Shown: positions 17,404 to 26,430, numbered from the stretch's first letter. The stretch is 64,000 nt of DNA from Enterococcus sp. MMGLQ5-1 (GCF_013155265.1 NZ_JABJXU010000002.1:62001-126000), one strand, 5' to 3'. Made by a program: numbers and translations. The notes: generated by a model not told the origin, from the letters alone.

Positions 17404-20004
17404 ATGGTAAAAGCACATTTGATTCAGCATACACATTGGGACAGGGAATGGTATTTCACTAATGAAGATGCAATTGTCTTGTCAGATCAAGTGTTTACTG
17501 AGGTTTTAGACGAATTAGAAAGGAATCCAAAGGTCAATTTTTGTTTGGATGGACAAACGTCGATTGTTGATGAGTACGTAGAAATAAATCCTGAAAGCTT
17601 GCCGAGAATTCAAAAATTAATTGAGGCCGGGCGACTATTTGTTGGTCCGTGGTATGCGCAAACGGATGCATTGCTAGTAGATGCTGAATCAATTCTTAGA
17701 AACTTAATAATCGGTATCAGTGATACGCTTAATAAATATGGAAAGCCAATGATGGTTGGCTATTTACCGGATACTTTTGGCTTTAATGCGAATTTACCGA
17801 CTTTATTACAGCAAGCAAATATTGATAATTTTATGTGTTGGCGTGGTTTAAATTTTGAAACAATGGTTCCCTCCCCTTATTTTATTTGGAAGGGGCTGGG
17901 GGATAAGCTAGTTTATGCAATGAATTTTCCGTTCGGCTATATGACTGGCATGATGAATTTGGATGCTATTGCTGATGTACCAAAATTTGTTACAGAAAAG
18001 CTAGATGTTGCAGTAGAAATGCTCCATAACCACGGAGACAATGAAGATATTTTAGTACCTTCAGGTGTAGATCAAAAATCAATGGTTTTAAACTTTGATC
18101 AAATTATTAGTGAAATAAATGCTAGTAGTAAGTATGATAATTTAATTTCTGATTATCCATCGTATGTTGAGATAATGCGGAATAATCGGAATTTACCAGA
18201 ATATAAGGGTGAGCTAAGGCAGCCTGTTTACGCTCGAGTGCATCGTTCGATTGGATCAGTCAGAACTCAGATGAAATTAAATAATTTTAACCTTGAACAG
18301 AAAATACTAAAGCGGATTGAACCCTTAATGGTAATTGCTGAAAAAAATGGTGTCCGTATTAGCAAAGGCTTATTGAGGCGCTTGTGGAAGCTTGTCCTAC
18401 AAAATCAAGCACATGACAGTATCGGTGGCTGTGTATCAGATAATGTGATGCTAGACATTAATCACCGTATTAAGCAAGCAAATGAAATTGCTGATGGCAT
18501 TGAAAATTTAATTTTTAAACGAATTGCCGATGCACTGTCTTTAAAAGCCAATCAAGTCTTACTATTTAATACGACGCCAACTGATTATCGAGGACCTAAA
18601 ACAGTCCACATTGTAGCTAGCTCTAAAGCCATTCAATTTAAAGGCAGTGCTTATAATGTTATTGAGAATGAAAAATATTATCCAGAGCGTAAAAATGCTT
18701 ACCGAATGACTGCAATTGGCTACGAATATTTTGATGAGCCAGCATATTATGAGCTTGATGTAAAAATTGAAGCCCAAATACCTGCTTTAGGCTATACAAT
18801 TGTTGAGTTTAATGACAGCCAGAATGAGCTAGAAATTCCAAAGCATACTGAGAGAACAGTGATAGGCAATCCAGATTTTCAGCTCTCCTATGAAGCTGGC
18901 ACCGTAAGTTTGAAGGCGAATGGTATAGAATATCAAGACTTTATTCAGCTGGTAGATTCAGCGAATGATGGTGATACTTATGATTATTCACCACTTGAAG
19001 GCGATAAGGCAGTTCGCCTAAATTTTGAGCATGCAAAATCCTTTAGCGATACCGTTCAGGAATCCTTAGTAATTTATGGTAATGCTATTTTACCTAAAAA
19101 TTTAGAGGATAGGTTAGCGAGTCAACCAAATCAAGAAAAAATAAATTATCAAATGACTTTGAGTATTGATAGTCAAAATGTAATTGAAGGTAAGATTATC
19201 CTTGAGAATAAGATTTATTCGCATCGGCTGCGTTTAGTAATCAATGTTTTGGATAGCTCTGAAAAATCAATTGCTCAAATCCAAAATGGCTTTGTTGAAA
19301 ATTTACCTATTCCTGTACCAGCTGACTGGCAAGAAAAAATGGTAGAAAGGCCAGTGAATTTAGAAATTTTTGATAAAAGCATATCGGTAGTTAATGACAA
19401 TGATTATTTAACAGTGTTTGCGGATGGCTTGAAGGAGTATCAGCGCATCAAAAATAAGCTTTACATTACATTAATGGCAACCACTGGGGAGCTCGGTAAG
19501 CCTAATCTTAAATGGCGCCCAGGTCGTGCTTCCGGTGATACGACTAATGAAGGTCATATTATGATGCAGACTCCACTGGCACAAGAAATAGGGCAATGTG
19601 ATTTTACCTTCGGAATCGCTATTTCAAAGGGCAAATTTGATGAATTTAAGGTGGCACAGCAGGCAGAAAATCGTTTACAGCAATCCATTTCTTATCAAAA
19701 GCAAAGCTTGAATGTTTTTATTAACCGCTTAGACAATAAGATTTGGCCATTGCAAGAGAAGCTGACTATTCCAGAAGAATTTTCGTTATTAGAGCTGCCT
19801 GAAAATTTGATTATTTCTGCTATTTATCCATCATATTTTCATGATACTGGCTTTGTTATTCGATTTGCCAATCCTACAGGAAAAGAGCAATTAATGCCTG
19901 AGGCTGTTTTGAAATTGGGTACAGTGGTAAACGCCGTTGAAGAAGTGCAAAATCAGATAAGTATTTTGCCATATGATTATTTATCAATTTTGATAGCGAA
20001 ATAA
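17404..20004 (+). CDS. mngB: GH38 alpha-mannosidase, likely mannosylglycerate hydrolase
   Basis: The 866-residue glycoside hydrolase family 38 enzyme opens with HTHWDREWYF (about 9-18), which provides the zinc ligands His and Asp. GYLPDTFGF (about 119-127) is the region of the second metal-binding/catalytic Asp in this family. C-terminal beta-domains follow. Co-location with a fructose-type PTS and PRD regulator is the arrangement of mng genes, in which MngB cleaves mannosylglycerate 6-phosphate to mannose 6-phosphate and glycerate. Length matches MngB-type enzymes (about 870-880). Substrate assignment is by context; other phosphorylated alpha-mannosides are possible. The final gene of the operon, it is followed by hairpin element 2. 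Confidence 0.85.
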   Translation: MVKAHLIQHTHWDREWYFTNEDAIVLSDQVFTEVLDELERNPKVNFCLDGQTSIVDEYVEINPESLPRIQKLIEAGRLFVGPWYAQTDALLVDAESILRNLIIGISDTLNKYGKPMMVGYLPDTFGFNANLPTLLQQANIDNFMCWRGLNFETMVPSPYFIWKGLGDKLVYAMNFPFGYMTGMMNLDAIADVPKFVTEKLDVAVEMLHNHGDNEDILVPSGVDQKSMVLNFDQIISEINASSKYDNLISDYPSYVEIMRNNRNLPEYKGELRQPVYARVHRSIGSVRTQMKLNNFNLEQKILKRIEPLMVIAEKNGVRISKGLLRRLWKLVLQNQAHDSIGGCVSDNVMLDINHRIKQANEIADGIENLIFKRIADALSLKANQVLLFNTTPTDYRGPKTVHIVASSKAIQFKGSAYNVIENEKYYPERKNAYRMTAIGYEYFDEPAYYELDVKIEAQIPALGYTIVEFNDSQNELEIPKHTERTVIGNPDFQLSYEAGTVSLKANGIEYQDFIQLVDSANDGDTYDYSPLEGDKAVRLNFEHAKSFSDTVQESLVIYGNAILPKNLEDRLASQPNQEKINYQMTLSIDSQNVIEGKIILENKIYSHRLRLVINVLDSSEKSIAQIQNGFVENLPIPVPADWQEKMVERPVNLEIFDKSISVVNDNDYLTVFADGLKEYQRIKNKLYITLMATTGELGKPNLKWRPGRASGDTTNEGHIMMQTPLAQEIGQCDFTFGIAISKGKFDEFKVAQQAENRLQQSISYQKQSLNVFINRLDNKIWPLQEKLTIPEEFSLLELPENLIISAIYPSYFHDTGFVIRFANPTGKEQLMPEAVLKLGTVVNAVEEVQNQISILPYDYLSILIAK

Positions 20005-20206
20005 ACGGACTTCAATAAAATTGGACTCGGAGAAATATTTAAATCTGCTATTTACTTGAACAATTTAAATGAATAGTTATGTTAAAGGGGTTGGGACAAA
20101 AGTCCCAGCCCTTTTAACATTATTCGTAATTTACGTGGAACAGTGCGACAACTTCAATGCCATAGGAAAATGGACAAGTTGCCGAATATTATCTAAAAAG
20201 CGTAAA

Positions 20207-20434
20207 CGGCTCGTTCTGAAAGTTGAGCATAAGACTGAAAAATAGTAAAAGGCGCTCTTTGCCTATCTATTTTTTCAGCTTATGCCGATACTTTCAAGCC
20301 GTTGAAGCTAGATTGTCTAAAAAGCGTAAATGGCTCGTTCTGAAAGTTGAGCATAAGACTGAAAAATAGTAAAAGGTGCTCTTTGCCTATCTATTTTTTC
20401 AGCTTATGCCGATACTTTCAAGCCGTTGAAGCTA
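20207..20434 (+). repeat. Palindromic module C, two tandem copies
   Basis: Two ~105-bp copies (20207-20310 and 20330-20434) differ at only a few bases. Each folds into a long hairpin: CGGCT..GAAAGTTGAGCATAAG with ACTGAAAAATAG pairs to CTATTTTTTCAG, CTTATGC and ACTTTCAAGCCG. Single arms of C recur inverted in element 3 (34575-34622 and 34745-34805). Confidence 0.75.
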
Positions 20435-20618
20435 GATTATCTAAAAAGTGTAAGCAGCACGTTCTGAAATGTGAGTATAGGCAGAAAATAATTATAATGG
20501 CATTCTTTGCCATGACGACTTACTCTCAGAGAATTTCAGAATGAAATTTGAGGCAGTTAGTCGGAAAGGTATGCAGTTGAAGCTAGATTATCTAAAAAGT
20601 GTAAGCACCTTGTTTGAC

Positions 20619-20870
20619 GGGCTTTCTCTCTCAAAACTGTTCAAATAGATACGTCATCCGGTCAGACAGAAAGCGTCTGACTGAATAAACGAATGACTCG
20701 TCTATTTTTCACAGTTTTAATCAGAGAGAAAAAGCACCTTGTTTGACGGGCTTTCTCTCTCAAAACTGTTCAAATAGATACGTCATCCGGTCAGACAGAA
20801 AGCGTCTGACTGAATAAACGAATGACTCGTCTGTTTTTCACAGTTTTAACTAGAGAGAAAAAGCACCTTG
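20619..20870 (+). repeat. Palindromic module E, two tandem copies
   Basis: Copies at 20619-20740 and 20748-20870 are almost identical to each other and about 90 percent like the copy in element 1. A perfect inner 7-bp stem GTCAGAC/GTCTGAC lies inside a longer stem. Both end in AAGCACCTTGTTT. Confidence 0.75.
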
Positions 20871-20919
20871 TTTTACGTCGTTAAACGTCTTTTGTCTTTT
20901 TTTCAATCGGCCACTTTAC

Positions 20920-21054
20920 TTATTGAGCTTTTTTATTTTTTACCTTTTGTTTTAACGCTTCAATTTTTTCTTTTTGTGAAGTTTGCTTTATTGCAGTTCC
21001 AGTATATTTTTGATTTAGCTTTTTTTGTTTGTCATCAAGCTGATATTTACCCAT
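20920..21054 (-). CDS. Small Lys/Gln-rich protein, 44 residues, function unknown
   Basis: On the minus strand an ATG at 21054 follows AAAGGAG by six bases, a strong ribosome site. The product starts MGKYQLDDKQKK, is highly charged (about 14 Lys, several Gln), ends in KNKKAQ and has no membrane segment. Short proteins opening with MGKYxLDxK occur in lactic acid bacteria without assigned role, as far as I recall. It sits between hairpin element 2 and the fruR promoter, and diverges from fruR. The hydrophobic plus-strand frame across the same bases is its shadow. Confidence 0.6.
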   Translation of the reverse strand: MGKYQLDDKQKKLNQKYTGTAIKQTSQKEKIEALKQKVKNKKAQ

Positions 21055-21159
21055 AATTGCTCCTTTTATGTAATTAGATACGATTCATTGATTGATTTTT
21101 TATCATTATGATAAAAATTGACAACAAAAATTATATCACACTTTTTTGCGTGTTTTTGA

Positions 21160-21188
21160 TTGATTTTAATTGAAAGTGGTGATATTAT
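21160..21188 (+). promoter_or_regulatory. Predicted promoter of the fru operon
   Basis: TTGATT (21160-21165), 17-bp spacer, TATTAT (21183-21188), 22 bp before the fruR start. The surrounding TGATTGATTTTAATTGAAAG repeats could include a FruR operator, but I see no certain site. Confidence 0.45.
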
Positions 21189-21209
21189 AAACTTGAGGGT
21201 GTGATGAAA

Positions 21210-21920
21210 ATGCTTACAAAAGAGAGAGAAGATTTAATTATTCGCTATCTGGAGGAGTGCTCTCGTGTTGCAACTACTGAGCTTGCTCAACGCTATGATG
21301 CTTCTGAGTCAACGATTAGACGTGACTTAGCACGATTGGAGGCACAGGGAAAACTTGTCCGAATACATGGTGGTGCTGAAAAAAAGATAACAATTGATGA
21401 ACCAACCTATTTGGAGAAAACGAGCAAAAACACGCAAGAAAAAATCGAAATTGCTCAAAAAGCACGTCAGCAAATTGAAAGTGGTGAAGTTGTTTATATC
21501 GATGCAGGCACGACGACAAGCTTTATGATTCCACTATTAAAGGATGACTCAATAACGGTTGTTACTAATTCACTGCATCATGCAACAAATTTAATTAATT
21601 TAGGTATTGAGACATTTATTCTAGGTGGACCAATTAAGAATACAACAGATGCGATTGTTGGTATGCAAGCAATCAAACAGTTAGAATCGTATCAAATCAA
21701 TCGTGCCTTTATTGGCGCCAACGGTGTTCATCGAAGCTTTGGTTATTCGACACCTGATCCATTAGAAGCGATGGTGAAAAGAACAGTCTTAAAAGCGTGT
21801 GAGCATGCTTATATTCTGGCTGATGAAACCAAATTAAATAAGGTGACATTTAGTAAGATTGCTAGTCTAGATGAAGCAGAATTAATTACAAATCAAAAAG
21901 GCATCGATTATACTTGGTAA
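21210..21920 (+). CDS. fruR: DeoR-family fructose operon repressor
   Basis: The ~236-residue DeoR-type regulator has an N-terminal helix-turn-helix (about 5-55) with SESTIRRDLARLE, the family signature, and a sugar-phosphate sensing domain with YIDAGTTTSFMIP near residue 95. It probably responds to fructose 1-phosphate and represses fruRKA. I chose ATG 21210 (MLTKERED), 10 bases after GAGGG; GTG 21201 and ATG 21204 are in frame but too close to that ribosome site. fruK starts 34 bp later. Confidence 0.92.
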   Translation: MLTKEREDLIIRYLEECSRVATTELAQRYDASESTIRRDLARLEAQGKLVRIHGGAEKKITIDEPTYLEKTSKNTQEKIEIAQKARQQIESGEVVYIDAGTTTSFMIPLLKDDSITVVTNSLHHATNLINLGIETFILGGPIKNTTDAIVGMQAIKQLESYQINRAFIGANGVHRSFGYSTPDPLEAMVKRTVLKACEHAYILADETKLNKVTFSKIASLDEAELITNQKGIDYTW

Positions 21921-21954
21921 GTAAGGTATATTTAGAAAATTAGAGGAGGATTTA

Positions 21955-22869
21955 ATGATTTATACTGTAACACTGAACCCATCAATTGACTTTATTGTTC
22001 GTTTGGAAAGCTTGAAGCTTGGTGAAGTCAATCGAATGGAGAGTGATGATAAATTTGCAGGCGGTAAGGGCATTAATGTTTCCCGTGTCTTAAAGCAAAT
22101 TAATTCAGAGTCAGTGGCGCTTGGATTTGTTGGTGGTTTCACGGGTAAATTTATTTCGGATACCTTAGAAGCTGAGGCTATCAGCTCAAAATTAACGTCT
22201 ATTACTGAAGATACTCGTATTAACGTTAAGGTTAAATCAGATTTAGAAACTGAAATCAATGGTGCAGGTCCTGATATTTCACAAAACGAATTAGAGGATT
22301 TAAAGTCTAAGTTAGCTAAATTGACTGCTGATGACATTGTGGTCTTTGCTGGTAGCGCTCCGAGAAGCCTCGGTAATAAGGTTTATGAAGCATTAATTGC
22401 GCTGGTCAAAGAAACAGGTGCTGATTTTGTAATTGATATTGAAGGGGATACCTTACTTCATGCACTACCAAAAGAGCCGTTAGTGATTAAGCCGAATAAC
22501 CATGAGTTAGGTGATATCTATGATGTTACTTTAAATTCGATTGCTGAAATTATTCCCTATGGTGAACGCCTATTAAAAGATGGCGCAAAACATGTCATGG
22601 TCTCAATGGCTGGTGATGGTGCCTTACTTTTTACTAAAGAAGGTAATTATTTTGCTAAACCGATTAAAGGTCAGGTCAAAAATTCTGTAGGCGCTGGTGA
22701 TTCAATGATAGCAGGCTTTGTTGGTACCTTTCATAAAACGGGTGATGCAATTGAGAGCTTTAAATACGGTGTCGCTTGCGGGAGTGCAACCGCATTTTCT
22801 GATGATTTAGCAACTGCTGATTTTATTAAAGAAATTTCTAAGCAGGTTGTTATCGAAAAATTAAATTAA
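21955..22869 (+). CDS. fruK: 1-phosphofructokinase
   Basis: The 304-residue PfkB-family kinase opens with IYTVTLNPSIDF. It carries GGKGINVSRVLKQ (about 38-50) for substrate binding and VGAGDSMIAGF (about 245-255) with the catalytic Asp and anion hole. It phosphorylates fructose 1-phosphate made by FruA to fructose 1,6-bisphosphate. The neighbours fruR and fruA exclude other PfkB substrates such as tagatose 6-phosphate in practice. Confidence 0.95.
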   Translation: MIYTVTLNPSIDFIVRLESLKLGEVNRMESDDKFAGGKGINVSRVLKQINSESVALGFVGGFTGKFISDTLEAEAISSKLTSITEDTRINVKVKSDLETEINGAGPDISQNELEDLKSKLAKLTADDIVVFAGSAPRSLGNKVYEALIALVKETGADFVIDIEGDTLLHALPKEPLVIKPNNHELGDIYDVTLNSIAEIIPYGERLLKDGAKHVMVSMAGDGALLFTKEGNYFAKPIKGQVKNSVGAGDSMIAGFVGTFHKTGDAIESFKYGVACGSATAFSDDLATADFIKEISKQVVIEKLN

Positions 22870-22959
22870 TAATAGATTTTTATTAGTTTAATCTTATTAA
22901 TTATGGGTTGATTGAGTATTTGTGCTCAAATTTATAAATATTTTTACAAAGGAGAAAAA

Positions 22960-24918
22960 ATGAAAATTACAGATTTATTAATTAAACAAGCAATGATTCT
23001 GGATCTTCAAGCAACTGACAAGGCTTCGGCTATTGATGAAATGGTTGATAAATTATATGAAGCTGGTCGCATTACAGATAAAGAAGTATTTAAAACTGGC
23101 ATTTTGAATCGGGAAGCACAAACTTCAACTGGACTAGGTGAAGGCATTGCGATGCCTCACGCAAAAAATGAAGCAGTTAAAGAGGCAACCATTTTATTTG
23201 CGAAATCTAAAGCGGGAATTGATTATGAAGCCTTAGACGGTCAGCCGGTATATGTATTCTTTATGATTGCCGCACCTGCTGGGGCAAACGATACGCATTT
23301 AAAAGCTTTAGCCTCATTATCTCAATATTTAATGAAACCTGGATTTATTGATAAATTAAGAGCAACAGAAACACCTGACCAAGTAATTGCCCTATTTGAA
23401 GCTGAAGAAAAGGAAGTTGCTCAACCAGAACCAGCACCAGAAATTAAAAGCGATAAATATTTAGTTGCTGTAACAGCATGTACGACTGGTATTGCTCATA
23501 CATATATGGCAGAAGAAGCGCTTAAAAAGAAGGCAGCAGAGCTTGGAATTAACATTAAGGTTGAAACCAATGGTGCCAGTGGTGTTGGCAATCGCTTAAC
23601 GGCCGCTGATATTGCCAAAGCAGATGGCGTCATTGTGGCTGCTGATAAAGCTGTTGAGATGGAACGCTTTGCAGGTAAACATTTAGTAAATCGTCCAGTT
23701 GCTGATGGTATTCGTAAAACAGAAGAATTAATTGATTTAGCAATCAGCGGTAAAGCACCAATTTTTGAAGGCTCAGGAGAGAACTCAGAATCTGAAGATG
23801 AAGCAGCAGTTGGTTTAGGTAAGAAATTTTACAAGCACTTAATGAGTGGTGTATCTCAAATGTTACCATTTGTTATTGGTGGTGGGATTTTAATTGCAAT
23901 TGCCTTCTTAATTGATAATGCGATGGGTGTACCAAAAGATCAATTATCACAGCTGGGTTCTTATAACGAGCTTGCTGCTTGGTTTAAAAATGTTGGTAGT
24001 GCTGCCTTTGCATTTATGCTACCAATCTTGTCTGGTTACATTGCATATTCAATTGCTGAAAAGCCCGGTTTAGTATCAGGCTTTGTGGCTGGTAGTATTG
24101 CCTCAAGTGGTTTAGCCTTTGGTAAAGTACCATTTGCTTCAGGTGGTGAGGATACCTTAGCCTTAGCAGGTGTGCCATCTGGCTTCTTAGGTGCCCTTGT
24201 AGGTGGTTTCTTAGCTGGTGGTGTCTTAATCCTACTTAAGAAAATTTTTGCCAACGTACCACGTTCGCTTAATGGTATTGTTTCAATTTTAGTTTATCCA
24301 GTTTTAGGTGTTTTCTTAACCGGCTTTTTAATGTTATTTGTTAATATTCCAATGGCTGCGATTAACACTGGCTTGAATAATTTCCTTGAAAGCTTATCTG
24401 GTACAAGCGCCGTCTTAATGGGCTTAGTTTTAGGCGGTATGATGGCAATTGATATGGGTGGTCCCGTGAATAAAGCGGCATATATCTTTGGTACAGGGAC
24501 GCTTGCTGCAAGTATTTCGACCGGTGGTAGTGTTGTAATGGCTGCTGTAATGGCTGGTGGTATGGTACCGCCATTAGCAATCTTTGTTGCAACATTATTA
24601 TTTAAAGATAAATTTAATAAAGAGCAACAGGATGCCGGTTTAACAAATATTGTGATGGGACTATCATTTATTACCGAAGGGGCAATTCCATTTGCCGCAT
24701 CTGATCCAGCTCGTGCCATTCCTTCGTTTGTGATTGGCTCAGCATTATCCGGTGGCTTAGTCGGACTATTTGGTATTAAGCTACTTGCACCACACGGCGG
24801 TATTTTCGTAATCGCCTTAACAACCAATCCATTACTTTACATTGTCAGTGTAGTGATTGGTGCGATTGTGTCAGGTGTCATCTTAGGACTATTGAAAAAA
24901 GCACCTGTAACAAAATAA
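22960..24918 (+). CDS. fruA: PTS fructose-specific EIIABC
   Basis: The 652-residue three-domain transporter has EIIA (1-150, His67 in AMPHAKN), EIIB (165-265, Cys174 in VTACTTGIAHTYM) and EIIC (about 300-650) with SYMLP-equivalent opening SQMLPFVIGGG, AIDMGGPVNKAAY and ITEGAIPFAA. It imports fructose as fructose 1-phosphate. I set the start at ATG 22960 behind AAAGGAG; the frame is open upstream to 22912, but those codons lack a ribosome site. It is the last gene of the operon and is followed by a terminator. Confidence 0.96.
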   Translation: MKITDLLIKQAMILDLQATDKASAIDEMVDKLYEAGRITDKEVFKTGILNREAQTSTGLGEGIAMPHAKNEAVKEATILFAKSKAGIDYEALDGQPVYVFFMIAAPAGANDTHLKALASLSQYLMKPGFIDKLRATETPDQVIALFEAEEKEVAQPEPAPEIKSDKYLVAVTACTTGIAHTYMAEEALKKKAAELGINIKVETNGASGVGNRLTAADIAKADGVIVAADKAVEMERFAGKHLVNRPVADGIRKTEELIDLAISGKAPIFEGSGENSESEDEAAVGLGKKFYKHLMSGVSQMLPFVIGGGILIAIAFLIDNAMGVPKDQLSQLGSYNELAAWFKNVGSAAFAFMLPILSGYIAYSIAEKPGLVSGFVAGSIASSGLAFGKVPFASGGEDTLALAGVPSGFLGALVGGFLAGGVLILLKKIFANVPRSLNGIVSILVYPVLGVFLTGFLMLFVNIPMAAINTGLNNFLESLSGTSAVLMGLVLGGMMAIDMGGPVNKAAYIFGTGTLAASISTGGSVVMAAVMAGGMVPPLAIFVATLLFKDKFNKEQQDAGLTNIVMGLSFITEGAIPFAASDPARAIPSFVIGSALSGGLVGLFGIKLLAPHGGIFVIALTTNPLLYIVSVVIGAIVSGVILGLLKKAPVTK

Positions 24919-24927
24919 ATCAAATAT

Positions 24928-24967
24928 AAAAAGTCGTTATCAAATTTAATTGATAGCGACTTTTTTA
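24928..24967 (+). terminator. Rho-independent terminator of the fru operon
   Basis: GTCGTTATCAA pairs with TTGATAGCGAC (one G-T pair) around a six-base loop, then TTTTTTATTTT. It starts 10 bp after the fruA stop. Confidence 0.85.
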
Positions 24968-25291
24968 TTTTAAGGCTCAATGGCAAATCTGGCTGATTTG
25001 ACTAAAAGGATTACTATGGATGTTAGACAGCCATCATCGAATGACTGTTTTTTTAGTATTGCTCCAGCTGACTAGAAGGCTACAGCTTTAGAAATACTTT
25101 TAAATTACGCTTCACGCTTTATCTGTTATGGAGCTTGCTGATGTTTTCCACAAACAAAGCCAAATTGACACATTCGGTGCACTTTTTTGCTAAATTGGTA
25201 ATGTTTCTCGGAAATATTGGATTATTCACAACTAGAAGTGCGGGTTCATTTTGGGAAGATTTGCTTTTTTATCATTTTAAGACAGATAAAA
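24968..25291. other. Gene-free stretch between fruA and the M42 peptidase
   Basis: It holds a weak hairpin with T-run at about 25028-25054 (CAGCCAT/ATGACTG) and no frame I can support. A 70-codon plus frame at 25135 lacks a ribosome site and runs into the peptidase terminator. Confidence 0.5.
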
Positions 25292-25321
25292 ATTGGACTG
25301 AAGTATTTATCAGTCCAATTG
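25287..25321 (-). terminator. Terminator of the M42 peptidase operon (minus strand)
   Basis: AATTGGACTGA pairs perfectly with TCAGTCCAATT; read on the minus strand it is followed by TTTTTATC. It lies about 30 bp past the peptidase stop. Confidence 0.8.
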
Positions 25322-25350
25322 ATTATAGCGCCTATTTTAAAGCGTGATAT

Positions 25351-26430
25351 TTACTCAAAGCACTTAATCTGATTAACTGTTTTAGCATCAAGATTTTTTA
25401 AAATCGCCAGCAATAGCTTTTGTGCCTGCTCAAAATCAGCCAAACTAAAAAGAGTTTGATGGGAATGGATGTACCTTGCGACAACACCGATTGTTGTGCT
25501 TGGTATGCCATTTTGTTTTAAGTGGGTTGCGCCTGCATCCGTGCCGCCTTTGCCAAAGTAGTATTGATAGGGGATAGCATTGGCTTCTGCCGTGTCAACA
25601 ACAAAATGCTTCATTTCTTGTAGCATGATATGTCCTGGGTCAAAAAGTCTAATGATTGGGCCTTCACCGATGGCACCATCTGCCTCTTTTTTATCAATAT
25701 CATCCGCTGGGGAGCAGTCAATGGCAAAGCAAAGGTCTGGCTTGAATTGATTGGTCGAAACATGTGCGCCGCGTAAGCCGACCTCCTCTTGAACATTGGC
25801 GCCAATCACTAAATTAACTGCTAAATCGATGTCGGCTAATGCTTTGACAGCTTCTGAGACCATCAAAATGCCAAATCGGTTATCCCAAGCCTTAGCAATC
25901 ATATTTTTTTGATTTGCGGTTATGATGGCTTGTGCTTCTGGTATTATAAAATCACCTTTTTGAATGCCGAAACTGGCGACCTCTTTGGCATCTCTAAATC
26001 CACCATCAAATAAAATAGCTTCAATTTTTGGCATTGTTGGCTTGCCATCAATACCCCTTAACAAATGAGGTGGTGTCGAGCTAGAAATTACCGGTATCTT
26101 TTGTTGCTTCTTGGTAATGAGGGTGAAGCGCTGTGCTTGAACCACCAATGGATTCCAGCCACCTATGGGAACTACCCTAAAAAAGCCATTGTCGGTAATT
26201 TCGCTAACCATAAAGCCAACCTCATCCATGTGAGCTGCGACTAATATGGTCGGTGCATTTTTTATTTTACTCTTTTTAATTGCAAAAATGCCGCCTAAGC
26301 CATCATAAGTAATTTGATTGCTATATTTTTCAAAAATAGGGCGCAGATAAGCTCTAATTTCTCCTTCAAAGCTCGAGGTGCCTTGAAGTTCAGTCACTTC
26401 TTTGATTTTTTGGATTAATGCTGTATTCAT
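25351..26430 (-). CDS. pepA: M42-family glutamyl aminopeptidase
   Basis: The 359-residue cytosolic metallo-aminopeptidase has the M42 features: AAHMDEVGFMV (about 65-75) with metal ligand His and catalytic Asp, NVQEEVGLRGA (about 211-221) with the catalytic Glu, AIDCSPADD (about 234-242) and a late GGTDAG...HS ligand region (near 295-325). It matches PepA of lactic acid bacteria, which releases N-terminal Glu or Asp from peptides; deblocking aminopeptidases or cellulase-like M42 members are alternatives. It overlaps the upstream acetyltransferase stop by four bases (ATGA). Confidence 0.88.
   Translation of the reverse strand: MNTALIQKIKEVTELQGTSSFEGEIRAYLRPIFEKYSNQITYDGLGGIFAIKKSKIKNAPTILVAAHMDEVGFMVSEITDNGFFRVVPIGGWNPLVVQAQRFTLITKKQQKIPVISSSTPPHLLRGIDGKPTMPKIEAILFDGGFRDAKEVASFGIQKGDFIIPEAQAIITANQKNMIAKAWDNRFGILMVSEAVKALADIDLAVNLVIGANVQEEVGLRGAHVSTNQFKPDLCFAIDCSPADDIDKKEADGAIGEGPIIRLFDPGHIMLQEMKHFVVDTAEANAIPYQYYFGKGGTDAGATHLKQNGIPSTTIGVVARYIHSHQTLFSLADFEQAQKLLLAILKNLDAKTVNQIKCFE

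Larger units (their letters stand above)
20081..20895 (+). repeat. Modular hairpin element 2 (long form)
   Basis: The left end is an inverted repeat at 20081-20118 around GGGACAAAAGTCCC. In order there follow module B (about 20119-20187), palindromic module C twice (20207-20310, 20330-20434), module D (20454-20586), palindromic module E twice (20619-20740, 20748-20870) and the right end TACGTCGTTAAACGTCTTTTGT. Modules B, C, D and E are separated by near-identical junctions with consensus ATTRTCTAAAAAGYGTAA. It begins 77 bp after the GH38 stop codon. No plausible protein is encoded in it; a short plus-strand frame at 20347-20544 runs through the palindromes. Confidence 0.8.

Noticed and set aside
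20347-20544. Plus-strand frame of 65 codons
   Set aside because: It lies within modules C and D of element 2, has no ribosome site, and the codons are set by the palindromes.
20081-20895. Possible CRISPR array
   Set aside because: The repeat units are palindromic modules of 100-120 bp, the shared junctions are 18 bp at uneven spacing with repeated rather than unique spacers, and no cas gene is near.
20868-21056. Hydrophobic plus-strand frame of 62 codons
   Set aside because: It is the complement of the 44-residue minus-strand gene, which has a strong ribosome site. The plus frame starts within the end of element 2 and has none.
24294-24827. Minus-strand frame of 177 codons in fruA
   Set aside because: It is antisense to the EIIC domain of fruA. 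The long open frame follows from the codon bias of the Ala/Gly/Ile-rich sense frame.
25135-25347. Plus-strand frame of 70 codons before the M42 peptidase
   Set aside because: No ribosome site, atypical composition, and it covers the minus-strand terminator of the peptidase operon.
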